Source: Streptomyces sp. G44
GTDB lineage: Bacteria; Actinomycetota; Actinomycetes; Streptomycetales; Streptomycetaceae
Length of the DNA stretch: 64,000 bases
Assembly (NCBI RefSeq): GCF_016905445.1
Contig: NZ_JAFEXF010000009.1
Location: 19,406-83,405 of the forward strand
Direction of reading: 5' to 3'
Program-made: the position numbers and the translations under genes
Notes under the pieces: model-generated
Told to the model about the DNA's origin: nothing
Databases searched by the model: none
Seen by the model: the letters and a program-made list of their open reading frames with translations, nothing else
Shown here: piece by piece, positions 36,984-44,929 of the stretch
Layout: each line of letters begins with the position of its first letter
Position numbering within the stretch: position 1 is the first letter of the stretch

Positions 36984-37788
36984 CAGCAGCACTTCCCCGG
37001 AAATCCGCAACCCCGCCGTCGACGGCAGCGAGCTGATCCGCTTCGACAAGGTCGTCAAGCGCTACGGCTCGAACACCGTCCTGGACGAGCTGGACTTCTC
37101 CGTCGCCTCCGGCAAGCACGTGACGCTGATCGGGCCCTCCGGTTCCGGGAAGACCACGATCCTGCGGCTTTTGATGACACTGGTGAAGCCGGAGCAGGGC
37201 ACGATCAAGGTGGGCGACAAGTACCTCACCCACGAGGAGAGGAACGGCAGGCTCGTCCCGGCGGGCGAGAAGCACGTCCGCGAGGTACGCAAGAACATCG
37301 GGATGGTCTTCCAGCAGTTCAACCTCTTCCCGAACATGAAGGTCCTCCGGAACGTCACCGAGGCGCCCGTCAGCGTCCTCGGCCTGTCCAGGGACGAGGC
37401 CGAGGCGCGGGCCCGCGAGCTGCTCGACCTGGTGGGGCTCGGCGACCGCTGCGACGCCTACCCCTCGCAGCTCTCCGGCGGCCAGCAGCAGCGCGTCGCC
37501 ATCGCGCGGGCCCTGGCGATGCGCCCGCAGGTGCTGCTGCTCGACGAGGTGACGTCCGCGCTCGACCCCGAGCTGGTGGCGGGCGTCCTGGACGTCCTGC
37601 GCGACATCGCGCACACCACGGACATCACGATGCTCTGCGTGACCCACGAGATGAGCTTCGCCCGGGACATCTCGGACCAGGTGCTGATGTTCGACGCGGG
37701 CCGGGTCATCGAGTCCGGGACCCCGGAGAAGATCTTCACCGAGCCGGAGCACGAGCGCACCCGCGAATTCCTCGGCGCGGTGCTCTGA
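36973..37788 (+). CDS. ehuA: EhuA-like ABC transporter ATPase
   Basis: A 271-residue ATPase of the polar-amino-acid type: Walker A GPSGSGKTT, Q-loop VFQQFNLFPNM, signature LSGGQQQRVAIARAL, Walker B VLLLDEVTSALDPE and the switch His in CVTHEMSFARDI. TTG at 36973 is the likely start (GGAG seven bases upstream), overlapping ehuD by 11 bases. It powers EhuBCD. A G+C-rich hairpin-prone stretch follows the stop. Confidence 0.9.
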   Translation: MSADSSTSPEIRNPAVDGSELIRFDKVVKRYGSNTVLDELDFSVASGKHVTLIGPSGSGKTTILRLLMTLVKPEQGTIKVGDKYLTHEERNGRLVPAGEKHVREVRKNIGMVFQQFNLFPNMKVLRNVTEAPVSVLGLSRDEAEARARELLDLVGLGDRCDAYPSQLSGGQQQRVAIARALAMRPQVLLLDEVTSALDPELVAGVLDVLRDIAHTTDITMLCVTHEMSFARDISDQVLMFDAGRVIESGTPEKIFTEPEHERTREFLGAVL

Positions 37789-38005
37789 GCCGGGCCCCGG
37801 GCCCCGGGCGCGGGACGGCGGGCGGGTCCTGCGTCCGGGTCCTGCGTCCGGGGCATACCAATGGCATATGACGGAGCGGTGCGTTCCTGCTGACGGGGGC
37901 GGAGCGCGCCGACCGATCTCGGCAACGGACGCCCCTCACCGGGCACTTGGCGGCTATCGTGGAAGGTGCCCGACTGTCCGGAACCGCTCCACGCAGGGGG
38001 AAGCC

Positions 38006-38764
38006 GTGGCGTTGAAGCACAAGGCGAGCGCGCCGCACGACTCCGTCCAGAGCGCGCTGCGGGTGCTCGAGATCGTCGCCCGGCACGGTTCCGGCGTCAC
38101 CACCGCCGAACTCGCCCGCGAGACCCGCCTCCCCACCGGCCGGCTGGGCCCCCTGCTCCGCATGCTGCGCCGCGAGGGATACGTCGAGCAGACGGCCGAC
38201 GGGGCCCACGTCCCCGGGCAGTGCCTCAGCCGGCTCACCTCCGCCGCCCACCACGACGAGGCGCTGCGCGACAAGCTCCGGCGCACCCTGGCCGGCCTGC
38301 GCGACTCCATCGGCGCCGCGGTCTACATCAGCCGCTACGTCGACGGCGAGGTCCGCGTCACCGACGTCGCCGCCGGGCCCCGCACCCCGGCGGTCAACGA
38401 ATGGGTGGACTTCCGCTCCTCCGCCCACGCCAGCGCCGTCGGCAAGAGCCTGCTCACCCAGCTCGACGTGAACGGCCGCCGCGACCACCTCTCCCGCCAC
38501 AAGATGGCCCGCCTCACCTCGCGGACGATCACCAACGAGCGGGTCCTGCTCAACCGCCTCGCCGCCCAGCCCGCCACGGTCCCGGTCCTCGACCTCCAGG
38601 AGTACGCCGTCGGCACCGTCTGCGCGGCCGTCCCGATCACCGCGGGCTCCTCGGTGGGCTGCCTCGCGCTGTCCCTGCCGGTCGAACACGCGCACCGGCT
38701 GCGCGAGGCGGCGGACACGCTGAACCGCGGGGCGGCGCCGGTGCTGCTGTCGCTGGCCATCTGA
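38006..38764 (+). CDS. IclR-family transcriptional regulator
   Basis: A 252-residue regulator. The winged HTH (about 10-70) contains SALRVLEIVARHGSGVTTAELARETRLP. The ligand domain (about 85-250) has the family block FRSSAHASAVGKSLLTQL and ends in AADTLNRGAAPVLL. The GTG start follows CAGGGGGA. It lies at the end of the amidase/isomerase/Ehu cluster on the same strand and probably controls it in response to the substrate. The effector is unknown. Confidence 0.9.
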   Translation: MALKHKASAPHDSVQSALRVLEIVARHGSGVTTAELARETRLPTGRLGPLLRMLRREGYVEQTADGAHVPGQCLSRLTSAAHHDEALRDKLRRTLAGLRDSIGAAVYISRYVDGEVRVTDVAAGPRTPAVNEWVDFRSSAHASAVGKSLLTQLDVNGRRDHLSRHKMARLTSRTITNERVLLNRLAAQPATVPVLDLQEYAVGTVCAAVPITAGSSVGCLALSLPVEHAHRLREAADTLNRGAAPVLLSLAI

Positions 38765-38819
38765 TCCCGCCGTGGTCATGAGCACCCTTTTGGGCCAGGT
38801 AGTATTTACATGTCAGCAG

Positions 38820-38893
38820 GCGCCGCTAGCTCAGTTGGTTAGAGCAGCTGACTCTTAATCAGCGGGTCCGGGGTTCGAGTCCCTGGCGGCGCA
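38820..38893 (+). tRNA. tRNA-Lys (anticodon CTT), copy 2
   Basis: Identical in all 74 bases to copy 1. A -10-like TAGTAT lies at about 38810-38815 and the same GTCAGCAG flank precedes the gene. CCA is not encoded. Confidence 0.98.
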
Positions 38894-38905
38894 CTTGCGA
38901 ATGCC

Positions 38906-38940
38906 GAAAGGGCGTTCCCGGTCTCCGGGGACGCCCTTTC
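38906..38940 (+). terminator. Hairpin after tRNA-Lys copy 2
   Basis: GAAAGGGCGTTCCC (38906-38919) pairs with GGGGACGCCCTTTC (38927-38940) with one G-T wobble. Confidence 0.88.
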
Positions 38941-39036
38941 GCGTACCCCCGCCACATCAGGGGTGCGGAAAACCGCACCCCCACTCAACGGCAATCCTCA
39001 TACCGCCGCCGACCCGCGCTTTCTAGCGTCTCTGCC

Positions 39037-39717
39037 ATGGACCTCATGACTCTCGCCCTCTCCCAGGAACCCGCCGGCGGCATCGCCGGGTGGGCCGCCG
39101 ATCTCGTGGACACCCTGGGCGGCCCCGGTGCCGGGCTCGCCATCGCGCTGGAGAACCTCTTCCCGCCGCTGCCCAGCGAGGTGATCCTGCCGCTCACCGG
39201 CTTCGCCGCCGGGCAGGGGGTCATCAGCCTGTTCTCCGCGCTGTTCTGGACCACGCTCGGCTCGGTGGTCGGCGCCGCCGCCCTGTACGGGATCGGCGTC
39301 CTGTTCGGGCGGGAGCGCATGCACGCCCTGTGGGCGAGGCTGCCGCTGGTCAAGGCCTCCGACCTGGAACGCACCGAGGCCTGGTTCGCCAAGCACGGCA
39401 CCAAGGCCGTCCTCCTCGGGCGGATGGTGCCGATCTTCCGCAGCCTGATCTCCGTGCCGGCCGGGGTGGAGCGCATGCCGCTGCCGGTCTTCCTGGCGCT
39501 GACCACGGTGGGCAGCCTGGTCTGGAACTCCGTGCTCGTCCTCGCCGGGTACTGGCTGGGTGATCAGTGGGACGTCGTCGAGACGTACGTGGGCGTCCTC
39601 TCCAAGGCCGTCCTGCTCCTCGTCCTGGTGGCCGTCGCCGGGTATGTGGCGGTGCGCGTACGGTCCCGTGGCCGAGGCCCGGCGGGTGCCGCCGCCCGCC
39701 ACCGCCGCGGCGACTGA
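39037..39717 (+). CDS. DedA-family membrane protein
   Basis: A 226-residue protein with about five hydrophobic segments and the DedA hallmarks ENLFPPLPSEVILPLTGFAAGQG and GRMVPIFRSLISVPAG. DedA proteins are half-transporters or lipid scramblases; several recycle undecaprenyl phosphate or phosphatidylethanolamine across the membrane. The C-terminus is Arg-rich and cytoplasmic. The kinase gene starts nine bases after its stop, so the three genes up to 41516 may be one operon. Confidence 0.9.
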   Translation: MDLMTLALSQEPAGGIAGWAADLVDTLGGPGAGLAIALENLFPPLPSEVILPLTGFAAGQGVISLFSALFWTTLGSVVGAAALYGIGVLFGRERMHALWARLPLVKASDLERTEAWFAKHGTKAVLLGRMVPIFRSLISVPAGVERMPLPVFLALTTVGSLVWNSVLVLAGYWLGDQWDVVETYVGVLSKAVLLLVLVAVAGYVAVRVRSRGRGPAGAAARHRRGD

Positions 39718-39726
39718 GGTCCGCTA

Positions 39727-40881
39727 ATGTCGGACGACGTGAAGCAGCCCGTGGCCGCCCCGTTCCTGCTCCGGGTCGCCGGTGTGCTCGTCGGCTGCCT
39801 CACCGCCGTACTCGGCCTGCTGTACTTCGCCGTCGCGGGCACCGCTCTCGGCGCCTTCCTGCTCTGGCCGCGCACCCGCCCCCGCGCGCACGCCCTGCTG
39901 GCCGCGGGCGCCCGCGTGCTCACCGGGGTCGAGCGGCGCCGCCGCTCCGTCTTCTTCCGCGACACGTTCCCCGACCACCGGGCCTCCGACCAGCAGATCC
40001 TGCGCTACCTCGCGGCCCGTACGTACTCCGGACTGCTCTGCGCGGTCGTGGTCGGCCTCGTCGACTTCGGCGCGGTGCTCGCCGGGATCTTCGCCGTGTC
40101 GCTCACCCACACCTCGATGACCTGGGTGGACCTGCTCAGCCAGGTCGTCCTCGGCGGCACCCTGCTCTTCCTCGCCGTGCAGGGGCTGCGCGCCCTCACC
40201 GAACAGGACGCGCGCCTGGCCCGCGAGTGCTTCGGCCCCTCCGAGCGGGACCTGCTCCGGCGCCGCATCGACGAGCTGGCCACCAGCCGTGCCGCGGTGG
40301 TCCGTGCCGTCGACGTCGAGCGGCGCCGGGTCGAACGCGACCTGCACGACGGCGTCCAGCAGCGGCTCGTCGCCCTCGCCATGCTGCTGGGCAGAGCGCG
40401 CAGGGGCCGCACCCCCGAGCGCGCCGACGCCCTGCTCGAACAGGCCCACAAAGAGGCCCGGGAAGTCCTCACCGAACTGCGCGAGGTGGCCTGGCGGATC
40501 TATCCCACCGCCCTCGACAGCCTGGGGCTCCGCGAGGCGCTCGGCGGGGTGTCGGAGCGGTGCGCGGTGCCGGTGCGCATGGAGTACGACGTGCCGGAGC
40601 CGCTGCCCTCCGCCGTCGAGACGGCCGCCTACTTCGTCGTGTCGGAGGCCGTGAACAACGCCGCCAAGCACGCCTCGGCCGACGAGGTCTTCGTCCGCGT
40701 CCACGGGGACGGGACCTCCGTCGTCGTCCTCGTCCGGGACACCGGTGTCGGCGGCGCCGACCCGTCGGGCAGCGGCCTGACCGGGCTCGGCAGCCGGGTC
40801 GCCGCGCTCGACGGCACACTGCGTGTCGACAGCCCCCTCGGGGGACCCACCACGATCACCGCGGAGCTGCCGTGCGCGTAA
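39727..40881 (+). CDS. Sensor histidine kinase, NarL-type (HisKA_3)
   Basis: A 384-residue membrane kinase. Hydrophobic segments at about 15-45 and 95-155 form the sensor. The HisKA_3 box with phospho-acceptor His is RRVERDLHDGVQQRLVALA (about residue 208), and the ATPase has SEAVNNAAKHA and DTGVGGADPSGSGLTGLGSRV. Its last ten bases overlap the start of the response regulator. It resembles the kinase at 42523-43887 in the catalytic half; the two systems look like diverged copies. Confidence 0.92.
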   Translation: MSDDVKQPVAAPFLLRVAGVLVGCLTAVLGLLYFAVAGTALGAFLLWPRTRPRAHALLAAGARVLTGVERRRRSVFFRDTFPDHRASDQQILRYLAARTYSGLLCAVVVGLVDFGAVLAGIFAVSLTHTSMTWVDLLSQVVLGGTLLFLAVQGLRALTEQDARLARECFGPSERDLLRRRIDELATSRAAVVRAVDVERRRVERDLHDGVQQRLVALAMLLGRARRGRTPERADALLEQAHKEAREVLTELREVAWRIYPTALDSLGLREALGGVSERCAVPVRMEYDVPEPLPSAVETAAYFVVSEAVNNAAKHASADEVFVRVHGDGTSVVVLVRDTGVGGADPSGSGLTGLGSRVAALDGTLRVDSPLGGPTTITAELPCA

Positions 40882-41516
40882 TCCTCGCCGAGGACTCGAC
40901 CCTGCTGCGGGAGGGCCTGGTCCGGCTGCTCGCCGAGGAGGGCCATGAGGTGCCGGCCGCCGTGGGCGACGCCGAGGCGCTCCTCGCGGCGGTCGAGGCG
41001 GACGCGCCGGACGTCGTCGTCACCGACATCCGGATGCCCCCGGACCACACCGACGAGGGCTTGCGCGCCGCGGTGCGGATCCGCGAGGCGCGCCCGGAGA
41101 TCGGGGTGGTGGTCCTCTCCCAGTACGTGGAGCGCACCTACGCGGCGCAACTGCTCACGTCCAGTGCCGAACGGGTCGGCTACCTCCTCAAGGACCGCGT
41201 CGCCCAGGTCGAGGAGTTCCTCGACGCGCTGGAGCGGGTGCACGCCGGGGGCGCCGCCATCGACCCCGAAGTGGTCCGGCAGCTGCTCATCCGCACCACC
41301 CACGCCGACCCGCTGACCCGCCTCACCCCGCGCGAGCGCACCGTTCTGGAGGCGCTGGCCGAGGGGCACACCAACGCGGCGATCGGGGAGAAGCTGCACA
41401 TCTCGCTGAGCGCGGTCGAGAAGAACCTCAATGCCATCTTCGACAAGCTGGGCCTGTCCCGGACGACCGGCTACAGCCGCCGGGTCCTCGCGGTGCTGCG
41501 GTATCTGGAGTCCTGA
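40872..41516 (+). CDS. Response regulator, NarL/FixJ family
   Basis: A 214-residue regulator. The receiver (1-125) has VILAEDST, phospho-acceptor Asp in DVVVTDIRMPP and the conserved Lys in LLKDRV. The LuxR-type HTH (about 148-210) has LTPRERTVLEALAEGHTNAAIGEKLHISLSAVEKN. GTG 40872 lies inside the end of the kinase gene in another frame, giving translational coupling. Targets are unknown. Confidence 0.93.
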   Translation: MRVILAEDSTLLREGLVRLLAEEGHEVPAAVGDAEALLAAVEADAPDVVVTDIRMPPDHTDEGLRAAVRIREARPEIGVVVLSQYVERTYAAQLLTSSAERVGYLLKDRVAQVEEFLDALERVHAGGAAIDPEVVRQLLIRTTHADPLTRLTPRERTVLEALAEGHTNAAIGEKLHISLSAVEKNLNAIFDKLGLSRTTGYSRRVLAVLRYLES

Positions 41517-41558
41517 GCGGTCCTGAGCCGGGCGGCGCGTACCGCCGCGCCGCCGACG

Positions 41559-41846
41559 TCACGACAGGACCACGCCGTCCATGACCAGGGCCGCCGCGAG
41601 CCCCGCCGCCAGGAGCCAGGTGCCGAGCCGCGTCCGGCCGCGGCGGCTCAGCTCGATCACCACGCCGCAGAGGATGAGCAGCAGCCCGTAGACCCCGACG
41701 ACCAGCACCGACGAACGGCTCGCCAGCCGCAGCGCGAGGACCACCGCCGCCACGGCCATCAGCAGCCCGGCCGCGGCGATGCGGGCGCGGCGGGCGCGGG
41801 CGGCGGGGGTGGGGCCGTGGGTGCCGGTCTGGTCGGGGGCGCTCAT
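41559..41846 (-). CDS. Small membrane protein of unknown function
   Basis: A 95-residue protein with a polar N-terminus of about 20 residues and three hydrophobic segments (about 20-38, 43-60 and 72-92). No motif is recognised. It lies between two convergent NarL-type two-component systems. Confidence 0.6.
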   Translation of the reverse strand: MSAPDQTGTHGPTPAARARRARIAAAGLLMAVAAVVLALRLASRSSVLVVGVYGLLLILCGVVIELSRRGRTRLGTWLLAAGLAAALVMDGVVLS

Positions 41847-41884
41847 GAGAGTGGATCGTAATCGCTCAGGCGAACGGGCCCGTG

Positions 41885-42607
41885 TCATCCCCTGAGGTAC
41901 GCGAGGACCGCCAGCACCCTGCGGTGGACGCCGTCCGCCGGCGGCAGGTCCAGCTTCCCCAGGATGTTGCCGATGTGCTTGCCCACCGCCGCCTCGGAGA
42001 CGACCAGTTCGGCCGCGATGGCGCCGTTCGACCTGCCCTCGGCGACCAGCGCCAGCACCTCCCGTTCGCGCGGCGTCAGCCGCTCCAGCGGGTCGCGGCG
42101 CCGCCGCAGCAACTGCCGTACGACTTCAGGGTCGACGACCGTGCCGCCCCCGGCGACCCGCGTCAGCGCCTCGGCGAACTGCTCGACCTGGCCCACGCGG
42201 TCCTTGAGCAGGTAGCCGACGCCGGTGCCGTCGCCGGTGTCCAGGAGCTCGGCCGCGTACGACCGTTGCACGTACTGGCTCAGCACGAGCACCGGCAGCG
42301 CCGGCCGCCGCTTCCGCAGCTCCACCGCCGCCCGCAGCCCCTCGTCCTGGAAGCCCGGCGGCATCCGCACGTCGGTGACGACGATGTCCGGTTCGTACGC
42401 CGACACGGCGTCCCGGAGCGCGTCCGCGTCGCCGACGGCGGCGACCGTCTCGTGGCCGAAGCGGGCGAGCACGCCGATCAGGCCCTCGCGCAGCAGCACG
42501 CTGTCCTCGGCGAGTACGACTCTCAGGCGTGGGGCGGGGGTTGGCGGCGGGGCCGGGGGCGGGGCGGGGTGGGGGGGGGGGGGGGGGGGTGGGGGTGGGC
42601 TTGGCAC
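41885..42607 (-). CDS. Response regulator, NarL/FixJ family, with proline-rich N-terminal insert
   Basis: A 240-residue regulator if the GTG at 42607 is used. The receiver begins at RLRVVLAEDSVLLREG (about residue 27), with Asp in DIVVTDVRMPP and Lys in YLLKDRVGQ. The LuxR-type HTH is LTPREREVLALVAEGRSNGAIAAELVVS. The preceding ~26 residues are almost all proline, encoded by a run of 19 C and related repeats. No ATG, GTG or TTG lies between this GTG and the receiver, so the proline leader is either translated or the reading frame at the homopolymer differs from what is shown. The sister system lacks this leader. Confidence 0.85.
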   Translation of the reverse strand: MPSPPPPPPPPPHPAPPPAPPPTPAPRLRVVLAEDSVLLREGLIGVLARFGHETVAAVGDADALRDAVSAYEPDIVVTDVRMPPGFQDEGLRAAVELRKRRPALPVLVLSQYVQRSYAAELLDTGDGTGVGYLLKDRVGQVEQFAEALTRVAGGGTVVDPEVVRQLLRRRRDPLERLTPREREVLALVAEGRSNGAIAAELVVSEAAVGKHIGNILGKLDLPPADGVHRRVLAVLAYLRG

Positions 42608-43887
42608 GGGATCTCCACTGACAGGACTGTCGGGCCGCCCGGCGGGCTGGTGACCGTCAGTGTGCCACCGAGGACCGCGAGCCGGTCGGCGAGTCCGGTC
42701 AGGCCCGTGCCGCGGGCCGGGTCCGCGCCGCCGCGGCCGTCGTCGCGCACCTCGACGCGGAGGACTCCGTCGGTGTGCGCGGCGGTGACGCGGGCCCTGG
42801 TCGCGCCGCTGTGCCTGCCGACGTTCGCCAAGGCCTCGCGGACCGCGAAGTACCCGGCGGATTCGACGGGTTCGGGCAGCCTGGGCAGCGGTACGCCGTC
42901 CGTCTCCATGGTCACTGTCACGGGCACGGCGGAGCGGTCCGCCGCATCCTCTGTCGCCGCGGCGAGGCCGTAGTCGGTGAGGACCTGCGGATGGATGCCG
43001 CGGATCAGCTCCCGCAGCTCGGTCAGGACCTGGCCCGCCTCGTCGTGCGCGGCGGCGAGCTGCCCGGCGAGGGCGCTGCCGGGCTCGGTGTCGAGCCGCG
43101 CCAGCCCCAGGCGCATCGTGAGCGCCACCAGCCGCTGCTGCGCCCCGTCGTGCAGGTCCCGCTCGATCCGCCGCCGCTCCGCCTCGAATGCGTCGACCAG
43201 CCGGGCCCGCGAGCGGGTCACCTCGGCGAGGCTCGCGGCGAGTTCGGACTCCCGCGGGGCGAGCAGGAGGCGGGCGAACGCGGCGCGGGCGGCGGCGTAC
43301 GCGCCGAGCGGATACGCGAGGGCGGCGAGCAGGAGCGGGCCGAGGAGCGCGGTCCCGCAGGCCGCCGGGTAGGCGTCGACGACCCACAGCTTGGCGGGGC
43401 GGATGTCGTGGCCCGGGCCGCCGGTGGCGGCGAGGTGCGCGGGGGCGGCGAGGAGGAGGGCGGGGAGCGCGACGGTGGCCGCCAGGACGAGGAGGTCCAG
43501 GGGCCACAGGACGAGGGCGAACAGGGCGGCGTGGGCGAGCTCGCGCCAGGTGGCCTGCTCCGTCAGGCGGAGCCGGAACCAGGCGTGGATGCCGGGGGCG
43601 GGCGGGGTGCGGTGGGGGGTGGGCGCCGGTTCGGGGTCGACGAGCAGCATGCGGCGGCGTTCCAGGGCGGCGACGGGAACGCCGGAGAAGGCGAGTGCGG
43701 CAAGGAGGGGGATGCCGATGAGTACGAGCGCCAGGGCCGCCGCCACGGCGGTCAGGGTGGCGCCGACGACGAGCACGGCGGCGCCGAGGAGGGCTCCGCC
43801 GAGCAGGTAGAGGGCGCTGCGCCAGGGAGCGCTGCTTCCCAGGTAGCGGTGCCGCCGCAGGCCTTTCCACACGCTGTCCTGAACCAT
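42523..43887 (-). CDS. Sensor histidine kinase, NarL-type with putative sensor membrane domain
   Basis: A 454-residue kinase. The N-terminal half has four or more membrane segments in two pairs (about 25-70 and 130-215), like the 'sensor' domain of many Streptomyces kinases. The HisKA_3 box is RRIERDLHDGAQQRLVALTM, and the ATPase has REALANVGRHSG and DGRGGADPARGTGLTGLADRL. The normal end is expected just after SVEIPC, as in the sister kinase (AELPCA). Here the frame continues through a proline-rich 26-residue tail encoded by the homopolymer region and overlaps the regulator gene by 85 bases. ATG 43887 is chosen; a His/Pro-rich upstream extension looks like low-complexity DNA. Confidence 0.87.
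   Translation of the reverse strand: MVQDSVWKGLRRHRYLGSSAPWRSALYLLGGALLGAAVLVVGATLTAVAAALALVLIGIPLLAALAFSGVPVAALERRRMLLVDPEPAPTPHRTPPAPGIHAWFRLRLTEQATWRELAHAALFALVLWPLDLLVLAATVALPALLLAAPAHLAATGGPGHDIRPAKLWVVDAYPAACGTALLGPLLLAALAYPLGAYAAARAAFARLLLAPRESELAASLAEVTRSRARLVDAFEAERRRIERDLHDGAQQRLVALTMRLGLARLDTEPGSALAGQLAAAHDEAGQVLTELRELIRGIHPQVLTDYGLAAATEDAADRSAVPVTVTMETDGVPLPRLPEPVESAGYFAVREALANVGRHSGATRARVTAAHTDGVLRVEVRDDGRGGADPARGTGLTGLADRLAVLGGTLTVTSPPGGPTVLSVEIPCQAHPHPPPPPPTPPRPRPRRQPPPHA
42571..42589. repeat. Poly-G tract (19 bases) at a kinase/regulator junction
   Basis: A run of 19 G on the + strand (C on the coding strand) within a larger G/T-rich stretch (42527-42600). It lies where the kinase and regulator genes overlap in different frames. 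Such tracts are prone to slippage and also to sequencing error. Confidence 0.85.
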
Positions 43888-43930
43888 GGGGTTCACGGTA
43901 GGGGCGGTGGGGTGGGTTGCAGGGTGTGGG

Positions 43931-43966
43931 TGGTGTGGCTGGTGCGGGTGGTGTGGCTGGTGCGGG
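43931..43966. repeat. Two perfect 18-bp tandem repeats
   Basis: The unit TGGTGTGGCTGGTGCGGG occurs twice in a row, with related GGTG-rich sequence on both sides, in the 287-base spacer before the sensor-kinase gene. Nothing else is recognisable in this spacer. Confidence 0.85.
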
Positions 43967-44174
43967 TGCGCGGGTGCCCGGGTGGGCGCCTCGGCTCGGT
44001 TGTGGGGCGGGGCCGCGGGGGTATGTCCGTGCTCGCCATCTCGGCGCGGGCGCATTGTCGCTTCGGGGCCCAGATGACCACCCCTGTGCTCCGCGCGCAC
44101 ATACCCCCACGTCCCCTCGGGCACGCGGGCGACCGCGGGCCGTCGTCGCCTGCTCTACGGCCCCGGCGCGGCTG

Positions 44175-44777
44175 TCAGAACTTGACGTCCGAGCAGGCGT
44201 AGAACGCGTTCGCCGTGTCCGCCACCGTCCAGACCGCGACGATCACGTGGTGCCCGCTGCGGCCGCCGGGGATCGTGCCGCTGTGCGAGAGCGTCGCGGG
44301 CGGCTGCTGGCTGTTGTACGGGACGCTGAGGAACGGCGTGGTGTCCAGGGCGGCCCTGGTCACCGGCTTGCTGTCGTCCCAGCCCTGCTTGGTGATGTAG
44401 TACTTGAAGTCCGTGGTGCGGTGCCGGGCGGTGAACTGCCAGCGGAACGTGTAGTTCTGTCCGCCGCTCACCTGGGTCGCGGGCCACGCCCCGCCGTTCG
44501 GCGTCTTCGGCGAGTTGAGCTGGTTGAAGCCCGCTATGCCCGCCGAACAGATCTTGCCGTCCGCCGGTCCCCCGGCGGGGAAGCCCTTGAGTCCCTCGAC
44601 GCTCTGCGGTTCGTACTGGATGGAGCCGCAGTTGGTCACCACGCCCTTGGCGCAGTTGATCTGCCGGCTGGCCGGCAGATCCGTGTAGCCGTGGCTGCTG
44701 GCGCCACCGGCGGAGAGCGCGAACGCGCCGACCGTGGTGAGGCCTACCATGGCCGCGTACACCTTCTTCTTACGCAT
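44175..44777 (-). CDS. lpmP: Lytic polysaccharide monooxygenase (AA10), LpmP-like
   Basis: A 200-residue secreted copper enzyme. The signal peptide MRKKKVYAAM... ends at SS, leaving His29 as the mature N-terminus (HGYTDLP), the first copper ligand. The second histidine of the brace is H119 in TARHRTTDF. ADTANAFYACSD near the end holds the axial Phe192. Six cysteines (42, 50, 77, 195 and others in the frame) may form disulphides. It cleaves chitin or cellulose oxidatively; in S. coelicolor the gene at this position works with the CslA/GlxA glycan. A DasR-like palindrome lies about 50 bases upstream. Confidence 0.93.
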   Translation of the reverse strand: MRKKKVYAAMVGLTTVGAFALSAGGASSHGYTDLPASRQINCAKGVVTNCGSIQYEPQSVEGLKGFPAGGPADGKICSAGIAGFNQLNSPKTPNGGAWPATQVSGGQNYTFRWQFTARHRTTDFKYYITKQGWDDSKPVTRAALDTTPFLSVPYNSQQPPATLSHSGTIPGGRSGHHVIVAVWTVADTANAFYACSDVKF

Positions 44778-44828
44778 GTGCCGCTCCTGACCGAACGTGG
44801 GGGTGTTCCGTGAGACGTGCGCGCACTG

Positions 44829-44841
44829 CGGTCTAGACCAA
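44829..44841. promoter_or_regulatory. DasR-like operator (dre) upstream of the LPMO gene
   Basis: CGGTCTAGACCA is a near-perfect palindrome matching the core of the DasR consensus ACTGGTCTAGACCACT in its 11 central bases. DasR represses chitin and N-acetylglucosamine genes. The outer bases are not conserved, so affinity may be lower. Confidence 0.7.
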
Positions 44842-44929
44842 GTTCAGGTTATGGCCGTTAGTTGAACATGTCCATACCAATCGCAGATTCAACTGTCGCG
44901 TGGGACGCGGCAGTTGCGGGAGAGTGCCG

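Noticed and set aside
24344..38893. Integrated element between tRNA-Lys copies 1 and 2
   Set aside because: The repeats are whole tRNA genes with their own promoters and terminators, and the interval holds conserved core genes (cdgA, ehu cluster) without integrase or transfer genes.
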